A stretch of DNA of 14,273 nucleotides from DASUMF01 sp040510575 (GCA_040510575.1 JBEVIU010000075.1:1-14273), one strand, 5' to 3'. Positions 7,003 through 13,925 are shown, numbered from the stretch's first letter. Made by a program: numbers and translations. The notes: a model not told the origin generated them from the letters alone.

Positions 7003-8391
7003 TCAGTGCAGCGAGCGTCCGGTGAGCGCGAGCGCCGTCTCGCCGAACACCTCGCTCAGCGTGGGGTGAGGGTGCACGAGGGCGGCGATGTCGGCCGCGT
7101 TCGCTTCCCAGTTCACGGCGAGGTACCCCTCGGAGAGGAGCTCCGTCGCCCAGGGGCCGATGAAGTGCGCGCCGAGCAGCAGGCCGTCGGCGTCGGTGAC
7201 GAGCTTCACGAGCCCCTCGGTCTCACCGAGTATCACGGCGCGACCGTCGCCGGCGAAGCGGTGCGACGCCACGACCACGTCGTGGCCCTGCTCGCGCGCC
7301 TGCTCCTCCGTCAGGCCACACCATGCGATCTCGGGCTGCGTGTAGACCACCCACGGCACCTTGCCGTAGTCGATCGGCGTCGCCGGCTCCTCGAGGATCG
7401 TCTTCACCACCACGATCGCCTCTGCGAAGCCGACGTGCGCGAGCGCGGGGGTGGCGACCACGTCGCCGGCCGCGAACACGCCGGGCACGTTCGTGCGCAT
7501 CTGCTCGTCGACCACGACGAACCCGCGGTCGTCGATCGAGACCACGCCGTCGAGCCCGAGCCCACTCGACCGGGGCGACCGCCCGACCGACACGATCACC
7601 TTGTCGACGGTCACCGACTGCTCCCCCGACCCGGCGTCCCAGGTGACGGTGAGCTCGCGCGCGCCGTCGATCCCGGTGATCCGAGCGCCCGCGTGCACGC
7701 TCACGCCTCGCTTCCGGAACGACCGCGCGAGCACGTTGCCGATGTCCTTGTCGGTCGCCGCCATGATCCGCGGCAGCGCCTCGATGAGCGTGACTTCGCT
7801 CCCCATGTCGACGAGCATCGACGCGAACTCCACGCCGATCACCCCGCCGCCGATGATCGCGACCCGCGGCGGCAGCTCGGTGAGCTGGAGCACGTGGTCC
7901 GACGACAGGATCCGCGTGCCGTCGAAGTCGAGGCCCGGGAGCGCGTTGGGTGACGATCCGGTGGCGATCAGGAGGTTCCGGCCGGCAACCTCGGTCCCGT
8001 CGGCCACCCGCACCCGGTGCGCAGCCGCGTCGACCACTTCACCGCGGCCGGGGACCACCGTGACGTTCCGGCCCCGCAAGAGGGTCTCGACGCCCTTGGT
8101 GAGGCGGTCGACCACTTCCTGCTTGCGCGCCTGGGCGCGTCCGAGATCGAGGGTGGGCAATCCGGCATCGATGCCGAAGTCAGGCGCCCGCTGGATCGTG
8201 CGGAGCACCTCAGCGGTCTGGAGCAGCTCCTTGGCCGGGATGCAGCCGCGATGGAGACAGGTCCCCCCGATGCGGTCCTCCTCGACCAGGGCGACGTCGA
8301 GCCCGGCCGCTGCGCCGTACAGCGCTGCCGCATAGCCCGCGGGGCCTCCGCCCAGCACTACGAGGTCGTGGTCCTCGGCCAGTGTGGCCAC
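7003..8391 (-). CDS. lpdA: Dihydrolipoyl dehydrogenase (E3)
   Basis: 462 residues, normal length for the family. It reoxidises dihydrolipoyl groups of E2 and passes electrons to NAD. FAD-binding VVLGGGPAGYAAA is at 11-23, the redox-active disulfide is Cys45 and Cys50 in GGTCLHRGCIPAKELL, the NAD-binding VAIIGGGVIGVEFASML lies in the middle of the chain, the second FAD motif is VFAAGDV, and the C-terminal catalytic pair is His442 and Glu447 in HPHPTLSE. GTG at 8391 is the first start in frame, but the purine tract AGGGAG abuts it directly, too close for normal use; a CTG at 8382 would be about 8 nt from GGAGG, and a leaderless GTG is a third possibility. It is the first clear gene of the E3-E2-LipB/LipA-peptidase run. 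Confidence 0.95.
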   Translation of the reverse strand: MATLAEDHDLVVLGGGPAGYAAALYGAAAGLDVALVEEDRIGGTCLHRGCIPAKELLQTAEVLRTIQRAPDFGIDAGLPTLDLGRAQARKQEVVDRLTKGVETLLRGRNVTVVPGRGEVVDAAAHRVRVADGTEVAGRNLLIATGSSPNALPGLDFDGTRILSSDHVLQLTELPPRVAIIGGGVIGVEFASMLVDMGSEVTLIEALPRIMAATDKDIGNVLARSFRKRGVSVHAGARITGIDGARELTVTWDAGSGEQSVTVDKVIVSVGRSPRSSGLGLDGVVSIDDRGFVVVDEQMRTNVPGVFAAGDVVATPALAHVGFAEAIVVVKTILEEPATPIDYGKVPWVVYTQPEIAWCGLTEEQAREQGHDVVVASHRFAGDGRAVILGETEGLVKLVTDADGLLLGAHFIGPWATELLSEGYLAVNWEANAADIAALVHPHPTLSEVFGETALALTGRSLH

Positions 8392-8454
8392 CTCCCTGAA
8401 GTCGAAGCCCCGAACGTCGGAGCACCCGTCGAACGCCGGTCGTGTACTTCTCTC

Positions 8455-8488
8455 GGCCCAACACCGGGCCGTCTGGACATTCTTCCAG
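8455..8488 (-). terminator. Two small tandem hairpins upstream of lpdA
   Basis: Two inverted repeats, each with 5-bp arms and a 6-nt loop, lie side by side: CTGGA/TCCAG at 8473-8488 and GGCCC/GGGCC at 8455-8470. On the minus strand they follow the stop of the small membrane peptide by about 12 nt and end about 63 nt before lpdA. No T-run follows. They may be a weak terminator or attenuator or part of the lpdA leader, but short GC repeats like these also arise by chance here. Confidence 0.3.
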
Positions 8489-8499
8489 CCCCCGTCGCG

Positions 8500-8589
8500 T
8501 CAACGCGCCAGGAGGATCTGCACTGCCCCTGCCGCGAGGATGGCGAAACCCGTGAGCGCCGCGAGGACGAGCAGCGTTCGCGTGCTCAT
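8500..8589 (-). CDS. Small single-pass membrane peptide, 29 residues
   Basis: The frame encodes MSTRTLLVLAALTGFAILA and ends in GAVQILLAR. It has a short N-terminus, one hydrophobic helix (about residues 6-27) and a terminal Arg. GAGG nine nt upstream of ATG at 8589 is a usable ribosome binding site; a second ATG at 8598 would add three residues. The same frame continues upstream, but that part is Arg/Pro-rich and looks non-coding. The gene lies between lpdA and the divergent flippase. I do not recognise it; it could be a real small protein or chance. The hydrophobic composition and the ribosome binding site argue for real. Confidence 0.5.
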   Translation of the reverse strand: MSTRTLLVLAALTGFAILAAGAVQILLAR

Positions 8590-8642
8590 GCGGACCATCC
8601 TCGCACGGCCGGTCGGTTCCCGCCGCAGCGGGGGTGCGCCGG

Positions 8643-8648
8643 TATGCT
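8643..8648 (+). promoter_or_regulatory. Possible -10 box (TATGCT) for the flippase
   Basis: TATGCT is a good -10 match in a GC-rich gap and lies 60 nt before the chosen flippase ATG. No -35 match is seen about 17 nt upstream. Transcription would begin near 8655 and give a leader of roughly 54 nt. Confidence 0.35.
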
Positions 8649-8708
8649 GCCGCGGGGGCTCGACGCCGCATCGGACGGCGGATCGCGAGCACGACACCCC
8701 GGCCGCGA

Positions 8709-10070
8709 ATGTCCCGCGAAATGCCACAGCGCGCTCAACGCCTGATCGAGGCGGCGAAGAAGGTCCCGGTTCCCGAGGGCACCTACGCCGTCGGCCTCGG
8801 GCTCATCATCTCTGGGATCACCGCCTACGCGTTCCAGATCTTGTCGTTCCGCGGTCTCTCGAAGTCCGACTACGCAGCCCTGAACGGCCTCTGGATCTTC
8901 GTGTTCGTGGTCGCGCCCGGGTTCTTCCTCCCGCTGGAACAAGAGGTGAGCCGAGCGGTGGCCGACCGCCGCGCGCGGGGAATCGGCGGCGGACCCGTCG
9001 TGCGCAAGGCGGCGATCGCAGGCATCGCGCTCACCACGTCGCTCATCGTCCTGACGCTCGTGGCGGCGGTCGTGTTCCCGCTCACCGATCGACTGCTCCA
9101 CGGTCAGAGCGTGCTGCTCGTCTGCTTCCTCATCGCGCTCGCCACGTACGCGGTGCAACACCTCACGCGCGGCACGCTCTCGGGCAACGGCCGCTTCGGC
9201 CCGTACGGGACGATCCTGGGCGTCGAGGGCATCGTGCGCGTGCTGCCGCTGATCGTGCTCGTGATCCTCGGCATCGAAGACCTCGTCTGGTACGGCCTCG
9301 CGCTCGCCATCCCGCCGCTCATCGCCGCACTCGTCGCCCTCCGCGGTCAGCACCACCTGATGGACCCCGGCCCGGAGGCCGAGTGGTCGGAGCTTTCGTC
9401 GAACCTCTCGCTGTTGTTCTTCGGCTCACTCAGTGCGCAGGCGCTCAGCTACGCGGCCGCGCTCGGTGCGATCGTGCTCGCGAACGGGAAATCCGAACGT
9501 GAAGCGGCGGCCGACTTCATCGTGGGCTTCTTCCTGGCCCGCATCCCGATCCTGCTCTTCCAAGCCGTGCAGGCCGCGCTGCTCCCGAAGCTCGCGGGGC
9601 TCGTGGGCGCGGGCCAGATCGCCGACTTCAAGAACGGCTTGAAGAAGCTCGTCATCATCGTGATGGGCATCGGTTTCCTCGGCGTGGTCTTCGGAATGCT
9701 GATCGGGCCGGAGATCGGCAAGATCCTCTTCGGCGACGCCTTCCACCTCGACAGCGTCGACCTCGGCCTGCTGTTCGCAGGCAGCGCCGCGTTCATCCTC
9801 GCCCTGACCCTCGCTCAGGCGCTGATCGCGCTGCAGGGGCACGGGCGGGCGCTCGTCGCGTGGGTCGTCGGGCTCGTCATCACCCTGGGCGTGATCGCGG
9901 CCACGAGCTCGAGCTACTTCCTCGATCGCGTCGAGTACGGCTTCCTCGCCGGGTGCTGCGCCGCCGCCCTGGGCATGGGGCTGATGCTCCTCACCCGTAT
10001 CCGCGCCGCGACGCCCGAGAGCCTCGAACGCCTCGTCGAGCAGCTCGAGCACGAACCGCTCGAGATCTGA
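8709..10070 (+). CDS. Polysaccharide/lipid flippase-like membrane protein (Wzx/MATE-like)
   Basis: 453 residues, almost all hydrophobic helices, with a basic amphipathic N-terminus (MSREMPQRAQRLIEAAKK) and an acidic soluble C-terminal tail after the last helix. I count about 12 to 14 membrane segments. The first helices, with GTYAVGLGLIISGITAY (24-40), LSKSDYAALNG (50-60) and a LPLEQEVSRAVADRRARG stretch, match the general layout of oligosaccharide flippases of the MOP superfamily, which move lipid-linked glycans across the cytoplasmic membrane. The frame is open back to 8634 but the first 25 codons are Arg-rich; ATG at 8709 or 8721 is preferred, though neither has a clear ribosome binding site. 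The nearby glycosyltransferases and methyltransferase agree with an envelope glycan role. Exact substrate unknown. Confidence 0.8.
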   Translation: MSREMPQRAQRLIEAAKKVPVPEGTYAVGLGLIISGITAYAFQILSFRGLSKSDYAALNGLWIFVFVVAPGFFLPLEQEVSRAVADRRARGIGGGPVVRKAAIAGIALTTSLIVLTLVAAVVFPLTDRLLHGQSVLLVCFLIALATYAVQHLTRGTLSGNGRFGPYGTILGVEGIVRVLPLIVLVILGIEDLVWYGLALAIPPLIAALVALRGQHHLMDPGPEAEWSELSSNLSLLFFGSLSAQALSYAAALGAIVLANGKSEREAAADFIVGFFLARIPILLFQAVQAALLPKLAGLVGAGQIADFKNGLKKLVIIVMGIGFLGVVFGMLIGPEIGKILFGDAFHLDSVDLGLLFAGSAAFILALTLAQALIALQGHGRALVAWVVGLVITLGVIAATSSSYFLDRVEYGFLAGCCAAALGMGLMLLTRIRAATPESLERLVEQLEHEPLEI

Positions 10071-10077
10071 GCGAGGC

Positions 10078-10092
10078 CCGCCGCATCGGCGG
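10078..10092. terminator. Hairpin between convergent flippase and oxidase genes
   Basis: A perfect 6-bp inverted repeat, CCGCCG-CAT-CGGCGG, sits in the 29-nt gap between two convergent stop codons. It lacks a T-run, as is common in GC-rich actinobacteria, and could stop transcription from both sides. Confidence 0.55.
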
Positions 10093-10099
10093 ACGCGGT

Positions 10100-11299
10100 T
10101 CAGGCCCGGTCGTGCAACCGTGCCGCGATGCTCGAGCCGATCACGAGGGATGCCGTTGCCGCCGGCGACGGCGCGTTGAGCACGTGCACGGCACGCGGCG
10201 TCTCCCGCAGCACGAAGTCGTCGTGCAACGTGCCGTCGCGGCCCAGCGCCTGTGCGCGCACCCCGGCAGGGATCGGGACGAGATCGCTCGGCGTGACCCC
10301 GGGCAACATGCGGCCGACGGCGCGCGCGAGCACGGTGCGGCTCGCCGATCGCGCGATCTCGTCGATGGACACGCGCCAGTACCGCTTCGCCAGCTTCCAG
10401 AAACCGGGGAACGCTGCGAGCGCGGCGAGGTCGCGCGCGTCGACTTCCGACCACGTGTATCCCTCGCGGCGTAGCGCGAGCACCGCGTTCGGCCCGACGT
10501 GCACGTGGCCGTCGATCCCCCGCGACACGTGCACGCCGAGGAACGGCAGGTCCGGATCCGGGACCGGGTAGACGAGGGTGCGGACCCGATCCGCGGCGGA
10601 CCCGACGAGCTCGTGGTACTCACCCCGGAACGGCACGATGCGAACGTCAGGACGCCGTCCGAGTGTCTCCGCTGCGACCTCGTCGCAATGAAGCCCCGCG
10701 CAGTTGACGATCACGTCGGCGCGCACCAGCCCGTCGTCGGTCTCGATGACCACCTCGTCGCGTCGTTCGTGCAACGCCACGACGCGGGTGCCCAGATGGA
10801 TCTCCGCCCCCGCGCTGCGCAGCGAAGCCGCGAGCGCCTCCGCGACCTGCGCGAAATCGACGATGCCCGTTGCCGGCACGTGCAGCGCGGCGATCCCGCG
10901 GACACCGGGTTCGTGTGCCCGCAGCGCAGCAGGATCGAGCCGGGTCGTCTGCACGCCGTTCGCGGCGGCGCGGGACTCCAGCGTCGCGAGCCGAGGCAGC
11001 TCGCGCGGATCCACCGCCACGATCACCTTGCCGCAGCGGCGGAACGGCACACCGTGCGCGTCGCAGAAGCGCTCCATCGCCCGACGCCCCGCGACTGCGG
11101 TCGTGGCCTTCAGGGATCCCGGCTTGTAGTAGATGCCGGAGTGGATCACGCCCGAGTTGCGTCCGCTCTGGTGCCGCGCGACCCCGTGCTCCTTCTCCAA
11201 CACCGCGACGCGCGCACCGGGCCGATCCGCGAGCACGGCGCGTGCCGTGGCCAGGCCGACGATCCCTCCACCGACCACCGCGACGTCGTACTTGGTCAT
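10100..11299 (-). CDS. lhgO: L-2-hydroxyglutarate oxidase, FAD-dependent
   Basis: 399 residues of the DAO/GlpD-like FAD oxidoreductase fold. It oxidises L-2-hydroxyglutarate to 2-oxoglutarate. The dinucleotide-binding VVGGGIVGLATAR is at 8-20 with Glu35 ending the second strand for the FAD ribose. The stretch HQSGRNSGVIHSGIYYKPGS (43-62) is characteristic of LhgO proteins, and the C-terminal AATASLVIGSSIA is the second FAD contact. The start is ATG at 11299; GGAG 11 nt upstream is a slightly distant ribosome binding site. The frame continues to 11482, but the extra residues are not LhgO-like and would cross the promoter region of the divergent gene. The product 2-oxoglutarate could feed a 2-oxoglutarate dehydrogenase containing the E2 and E3 of this window, if that is what they serve; this is inference. 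Confidence 0.9.
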   Translation of the reverse strand: MTKYDVAVVGGGIVGLATARAVLADRPGARVAVLEKEHGVARHQSGRNSGVIHSGIYYKPGSLKATTAVAGRRAMERFCDAHGVPFRRCGKVIVAVDPRELPRLATLESRAAANGVQTTRLDPAALRAHEPGVRGIAALHVPATGIVDFAQVAEALAASLRSAGAEIHLGTRVVALHERRDEVVIETDDGLVRADVIVNCAGLHCDEVAAETLGRRPDVRIVPFRGEYHELVGSAADRVRTLVYPVPDPDLPFLGVHVSRGIDGHVHVGPNAVLALRREGYTWSEVDARDLAALAAFPGFWKLAKRYWRVSIDEIARSASRTVLARAVGRMLPGVTPSDLVPIPAGVRAQALGRDGTLHDDFVLRETPRAVHVLNAPSPAATASLVIGSSIAARLHDRA

Positions 11300-11332
11300 C
11301 CGCGAACCAGCTCCACTCTCGTGTCTCGCACG

Positions 11333-11338
11333 TAGCAT
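11333..11338 (+). promoter_or_regulatory. -10 hexamer (TAGCAT) for the mini-ORF and glycosyltransferase
   Basis: TAGCAT ends exactly 7 nt before the ATG of a 9-codon mini-ORF, the spacing of leaderless actinobacterial promoters. On the other strand the overlapping GATGCT (11335-11340) could be the -10 of lhgO, giving that gene a leader of about 30 nt. The two would then share one site and compete for RNA polymerase. Confidence 0.45.
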
Positions 11339-11345
11339 CCTCGCG

Positions 11346-11375
11346 ATGCGACACCCGACGGCGAGCTCGCCGTGA
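11346..11375 (+). CDS. Putative leaderless 9-residue leader peptide (MRHPTASSP)
   Basis: ATG at 11346 opens a frame of nine codons ending in TGA at 11373-11375. The stop overlaps the GTG start of the glycosyltransferase (GTGA, 11372-11375). A TAGCAT hexamer lies 7 nt before the ATG. The peptide has no amino-acid run typical of attenuators. The likely role, if any, is to bring ribosomes to a downstream start that has no clear ribosome binding site. Chance cannot be excluded. Confidence 0.4.
   Translation: MRHPTASSP
11360..11371. repeat. 12-bp perfect palindrome abutting the glycosyltransferase start
   Basis: GGCGAGCTCGCC is its own reverse complement and ends one base before GTG at 11372. 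It could be an operator half or nothing more than a GC-rich coincidence; it overlaps the end of the mini-ORF. Confidence 0.3.
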
Positions 11376-12517
11376 GCGCCGAGCTCCAGCCTTCGACTCG
11401 TGCACCGTCCGACGCCGCGCCTCGCTTGCGCGTCGCGCTGGACGGTACTCCCTTGCTCGGAGTGCGCACGGGTGTCGGGCACACCACCGCGGCACTGATC
11501 GACGCCCTCGCGTCGTCCGGCCAGCTCGATCTCGTCGTGTACGCGATCACGTTTCGCGGTCGTCGATCCCTCGCCGCCAACGTCGACGGCCGCGCCGAGT
11601 CGGCGGTGCGTTCGATGCCGGCGCGCCTCGTGCAGGAGTGTTGGCGCCGATCATCGTTCCCGCGCATCGAGCGCTGGACCGGCGCGGTCGACGTGGTCCA
11701 CGGCACCAACTTCATCGGGCCGCCCTCACGCGCACCGGTCGTGATCACGGTGCACGACCTCACCTTCGCGTATCACCCCGCGCTTGCGGCGCCGACGCAC
11801 AACCTCGAGCTGATCCGCCGGGCGCTGGATCGGGGCGCGACGGTCCACGCGGTCAGCGACCACGTGGCGGCCCAGGCGCGTGACCTGTTCCGCCTCCCCG
11901 AGGAACGCGTCGTGCGCGTGTATCCCGGCCTCCACACCGCGGGTCACGGCGACGCACGACGCGGCCATCTGCGCGCCGGAGCCGAGCGCTACGCCCTGTT
12001 CGTGGGCGAGCTCGGGCCGCGCAAGAACGTGGCGCTGCTGGTGCAGGCGTTCGACGACGTGGCCAGCCGCGACCCGGATCTCCATCTCGTGCTCGTCGGT
12101 CCCGACGGTGCCGACACGCCGCGGGTCGTCGACGCGATCACCCGCGCGCGGCACGGCGCGCGTGTGCATCGCCTCGGGTACGTCACGAACGACGACCGTC
12201 TCGACCTGCTCGCCGGCGCGAGCGTCTTCGCGTTCCCGTCGCTCGACGAGGGGTTCGGCCATCCTCCGCTCGAAGCCATGGCCGCCGGCGTCCCCGTGAT
12301 CGCCGCCGACGCCGGCTCGCTTCCTGAGGTGCTCGGCGACGCGACGTTGCTCGTCGACCCCAATGATTCCAACGAGCTCGCCCACGCGATCGCGACCGCG
12401 CTCGAGCCCGCGATCGCGACGGAGCTCGTTGCTCGGGGCCACGAGCGAGTAGCGCGCTACCGGTGGGACCAGACCGCGACCGAGCTGAGCGCCCTGTACC
12501 ACCGCCTGGCCCGCTAG
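11372..12517 (+). CDS. Family 4 glycosyltransferase
   Basis: 381 residues with GT-B architecture. The N-terminal domain begins with LRVALDGTPLLGVRTGVGHTT (glycine-rich loop about 30-38), followed by DVVHGTNF at 107-114 and VITVHDLTF at 124-132. The C-terminal domain starts with ALFVGELGPRKNVALLVQAF (208-227), whose Arg217 and Lys218 are the usual diphosphate contacts. The EX7E signature is Glu293 and Glu301 in DEGFGHPPLEAMAAGVPVIA. It resembles mannosyl- or rhamnosyltransferase-type GT4 enzymes of envelope glycan synthesis; donor and acceptor are not deducible. GTG at 11372 is used because homology begins soon after and the stop of a mini-ORF overlaps it. It diverges from lhgO across 72 bp. 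Confidence 0.9.
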   Translation: MSAELQPSTRAPSDAAPRLRVALDGTPLLGVRTGVGHTTAALIDALASSGQLDLVVYAITFRGRRSLAANVDGRAESAVRSMPARLVQECWRRSSFPRIERWTGAVDVVHGTNFIGPPSRAPVVITVHDLTFAYHPALAAPTHNLELIRRALDRGATVHAVSDHVAAQARDLFRLPEERVVRVYPGLHTAGHGDARRGHLRAGAERYALFVGELGPRKNVALLVQAFDDVASRDPDLHLVLVGPDGADTPRVVDAITRARHGARVHRLGYVTNDDRLDLLAGASVFAFPSLDEGFGHPPLEAMAAGVPVIAADAGSLPEVLGDATLLVDPNDSNELAHAIATALEPAIATELVARGHERVARYRWDQTATELSALYHRLAR

Positions 12518-12520
12518 CGA

Positions 12521-12541
12521 CGCCCGACTCCGCTCTGGGCG
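12521..12541. terminator. Weak hairpin between convergent genes
   Basis: CGCCC and GGGCG arms of 5 bp with an 11-nt loop fill the 25-nt gap between the glycosyltransferase stop and the hydrolase stop. There is no T-run. Position between convergent genes is the main support. Confidence 0.35.
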
Positions 12542-12542
12542 G

Positions 12543-13289
12543 TCAGCTTCCCTGACGGTCGAGCCACCCGAGCAGCGTCGCGATGGCTCGGGGGTCGTGG
12601 CGCAGTCGATGACCGGCTCCCTGCACGAGCCGCAGCTCCGCGTTCGCTCCCGCCGCGTCGGCGAGGGCGCGGGCGTCGGCCACCGGGACCTCCGCGTCGT
12701 CGACACCGTGGAGCACGAGCAGCGAGCGGCCGTCGAAGCGAGTCGCGGCCGCGACCGCGTCGACCCGAGCGACCTCGCGCACCCATGCGGCGCGGTCACC
12801 TGGGTACCCCTCGGTGCGGATCATGCCCATCTCGCGCGCGTGCTCCATGAGGTACCCCGGATCGCGTGCCCAGTCGCGCAGGGTGCTCGGCGCGGCGATG
12901 GTGGCGACGCCGCGCACCAACGGGTCGGTGGCGGCTTCACACACCGAGAAGGTCCCGCCGTGCCCGAAGCCGGCGAGGAACACGCCGCGCACGTCGTCGC
13001 GCTGGGCGAGCACGCGCACCGCTGCCCGCAGATCGTCCAGCCACCCGAACGCCGAGAAGTCGCCGTCCGACGTACCGGTGCCGCGGAAGTTGAAGGTGAG
13101 GACCGGCCACGCGAGCTCGCGCGCGAGCCGATCCGCGAGCTCGGGATAGGTGTTCCCGACCGCCGACGCGCCGCGCGGGCCGTTGGGGAGGCCATGGCAC
13201 AACACGAGCCCGAGCGCGCGACCGGGCGCGGGCGGTTCGGCGAAGTGTGCGGCGAGGCGGAGTGATCCCGACGAGATGCTGTCGTCCAT
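12543..13289 (-). CDS. Alpha/beta hydrolase-fold protein with Gly at the nucleophile position
   Basis: 248 residues with the layout of a small serine hydrolase: LVLCHGLPNG (28-37, oxyanion-hole region), FNFRGTGTSDGDFSAFGW (66-83), the nucleophile elbow, then LLVLHGVDDAEVPV with likely acidic Asp198, and GAGHRLRHDP with His227. The elbow reads GFGHG (107-111), so the residue that should be Ser, Cys or Asp is Gly109, coded GGG on the minus strand. Asp and His are kept, which suggests recent loss, a changed mechanism, or a non-enzymatic role. No signal peptide, so cytoplasmic. ATG at 13289 is chosen because the frame upstream enters the DUF1802-like gene. That divergent gene starts only 20 bp away. 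Family assignment is firm; function is not known. Confidence 0.85.
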   Translation of the reverse strand: MDDSISSGSLRLAAHFAEPPAPGRALGLVLCHGLPNGPRGASAVGNTYPELADRLARELAWPVLTFNFRGTGTSDGDFSAFGWLDDLRAAVRVLAQRDDVRGVFLAGFGHGGTFSVCEAATDPLVRGVATIAAPSTLRDWARDPGYLMEHAREMGMIRTEGYPGDRAAWVREVARVDAVAAATRFDGRSLLVLHGVDDAEVPVADARALADAAGANAELRLVQGAGHRLRHDPRAIATLLGWLDRQGS

Positions 13290-13297
13290 GTGACGCC

Positions 13298-13303
13298 TAT
13301 TCT
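13298..13303 (+). promoter_or_regulatory. -10 hexamer (TATTCT) for the DUF1802-like gene
   Basis: TATTCT lies 6 nt before ATG at 13310, consistent with a leaderless transcript. It occupies the 20-bp gap to the divergent hydrolase start, so promoters of the two genes must overlap. Confidence 0.5.
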
Positions 13304-13309
13304 GGGTCG

Positions 13310-13891
13310 ATGGCATCCGCCTACAAGGAATGGGCGACGATCGTCCACGCGTTGTTGACCGGCGAGCAGGTCCTCGACGTCCGCAAGGGCGGGATCCGCG
13401 AGGACGGTCGGCACTTCTCGCTGCAGGCGAATCGGTTCTGGCTCTACCCCACCGCGGAGCACCAGAAGCCCGAGCTGCTGTCGGCGCCGTACCGCCACTG
13501 GATCGACCTCGCCCACGCCGCGCCGGTCGGTGAGCCGATCGTGCTCGAAGGATGGGCCGACCTCGTGCGCGTCGCCACCATCACCGAACCCGAGCAACTC
13601 GATGCGATCGCGTCGAAGCTCGTGTGGACTCCGGAGTACGCGGCCACACGACTCGCGTGGAAGAAGCGCGACCCGCTCCACGTGCTCGTCCTGCGGGTGT
13701 ACCGCCTGCTCGAGCCCGTGTCGGTGGCGTGGCGCGACGACTACGGCGGGTGCACCTCGTGGGTGGACCTCGACGGCCTCCCCGACGATCCCGCGAGTTT
13801 GCCGAGCGAACCCGCGCTCTCGGACGTGACGTTCGCGTCGCGGATGCAGGGCGCGGTTGACGCGCTTCCTTCGCTGCTGCCCCCCACCTGA
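13310..13891 (+). CDS. DUF1802-like protein
   Basis: 193 residues. The N-terminus, AYKEWATIVHALLTGEQVLD then RKGGIREDGRHF and RFWLYPTAEHQ (about 4-49), is the recognisable DUF1802 pattern: a KEWA start, an RKGGI turn and a FxLYPT strand. A mid-protein GWADL strand and LHVLVLRVYRL (about 125-135) follow. No membrane helix or signal is seen and the biochemical role of the family is unknown to me. ATG at 13310 is preferred over the open frame back to 13247, since the earlier codons overlap the hydrolase gene and do not fit the family start. No strong ribosome binding site is present, but a -10-like TATTCT sits 6 nt upstream. Confidence 0.8.
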   Translation: MASAYKEWATIVHALLTGEQVLDVRKGGIREDGRHFSLQANRFWLYPTAEHQKPELLSAPYRHWIDLAHAAPVGEPIVLEGWADLVRVATITEPEQLDAIASKLVWTPEYAATRLAWKKRDPLHVLVLRVYRLLEPVSVAWRDDYGGCTSWVDLDGLPDDPASLPSEPALSDVTFASRMQGAVDALPSLLPPT

Positions 13892-13897
13892 CGAAGC

Positions 13898-13920
13898 CGG
13901 CCTGACCGATCGGGAGGCCG
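13898..13920. terminator. Hairpin between convergent DUF1802-like and 70-residue genes
   Basis: CGGCCT and AGGCCG arms (6 bp) enclose an inner CCGATCGG palindrome, giving a longer stem interrupted by a small asymmetric bulge. It fills the 34-nt gap between two convergent stops and probably ends transcripts from both directions. Confidence 0.6.
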
Positions 13921-13925
13921 TTCAG

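Noticed and set aside
5773..7953. 726-codon plus-strand frame with long Gly/Ala runs, looking like a PE_PGRS-type protein
   Set aside because: The Gly/Ala runs are simply the reverse complement of the Ala/Pro linkers of E2, and the rest is antisense to E2 and E3.
11300..11482. 61-codon N-terminal extension of the LhgO frame
   Set aside because: It overlaps the divergent glycosyltransferase and its promoter; the FAD motif begins right after ATG at 11299 as in the family.
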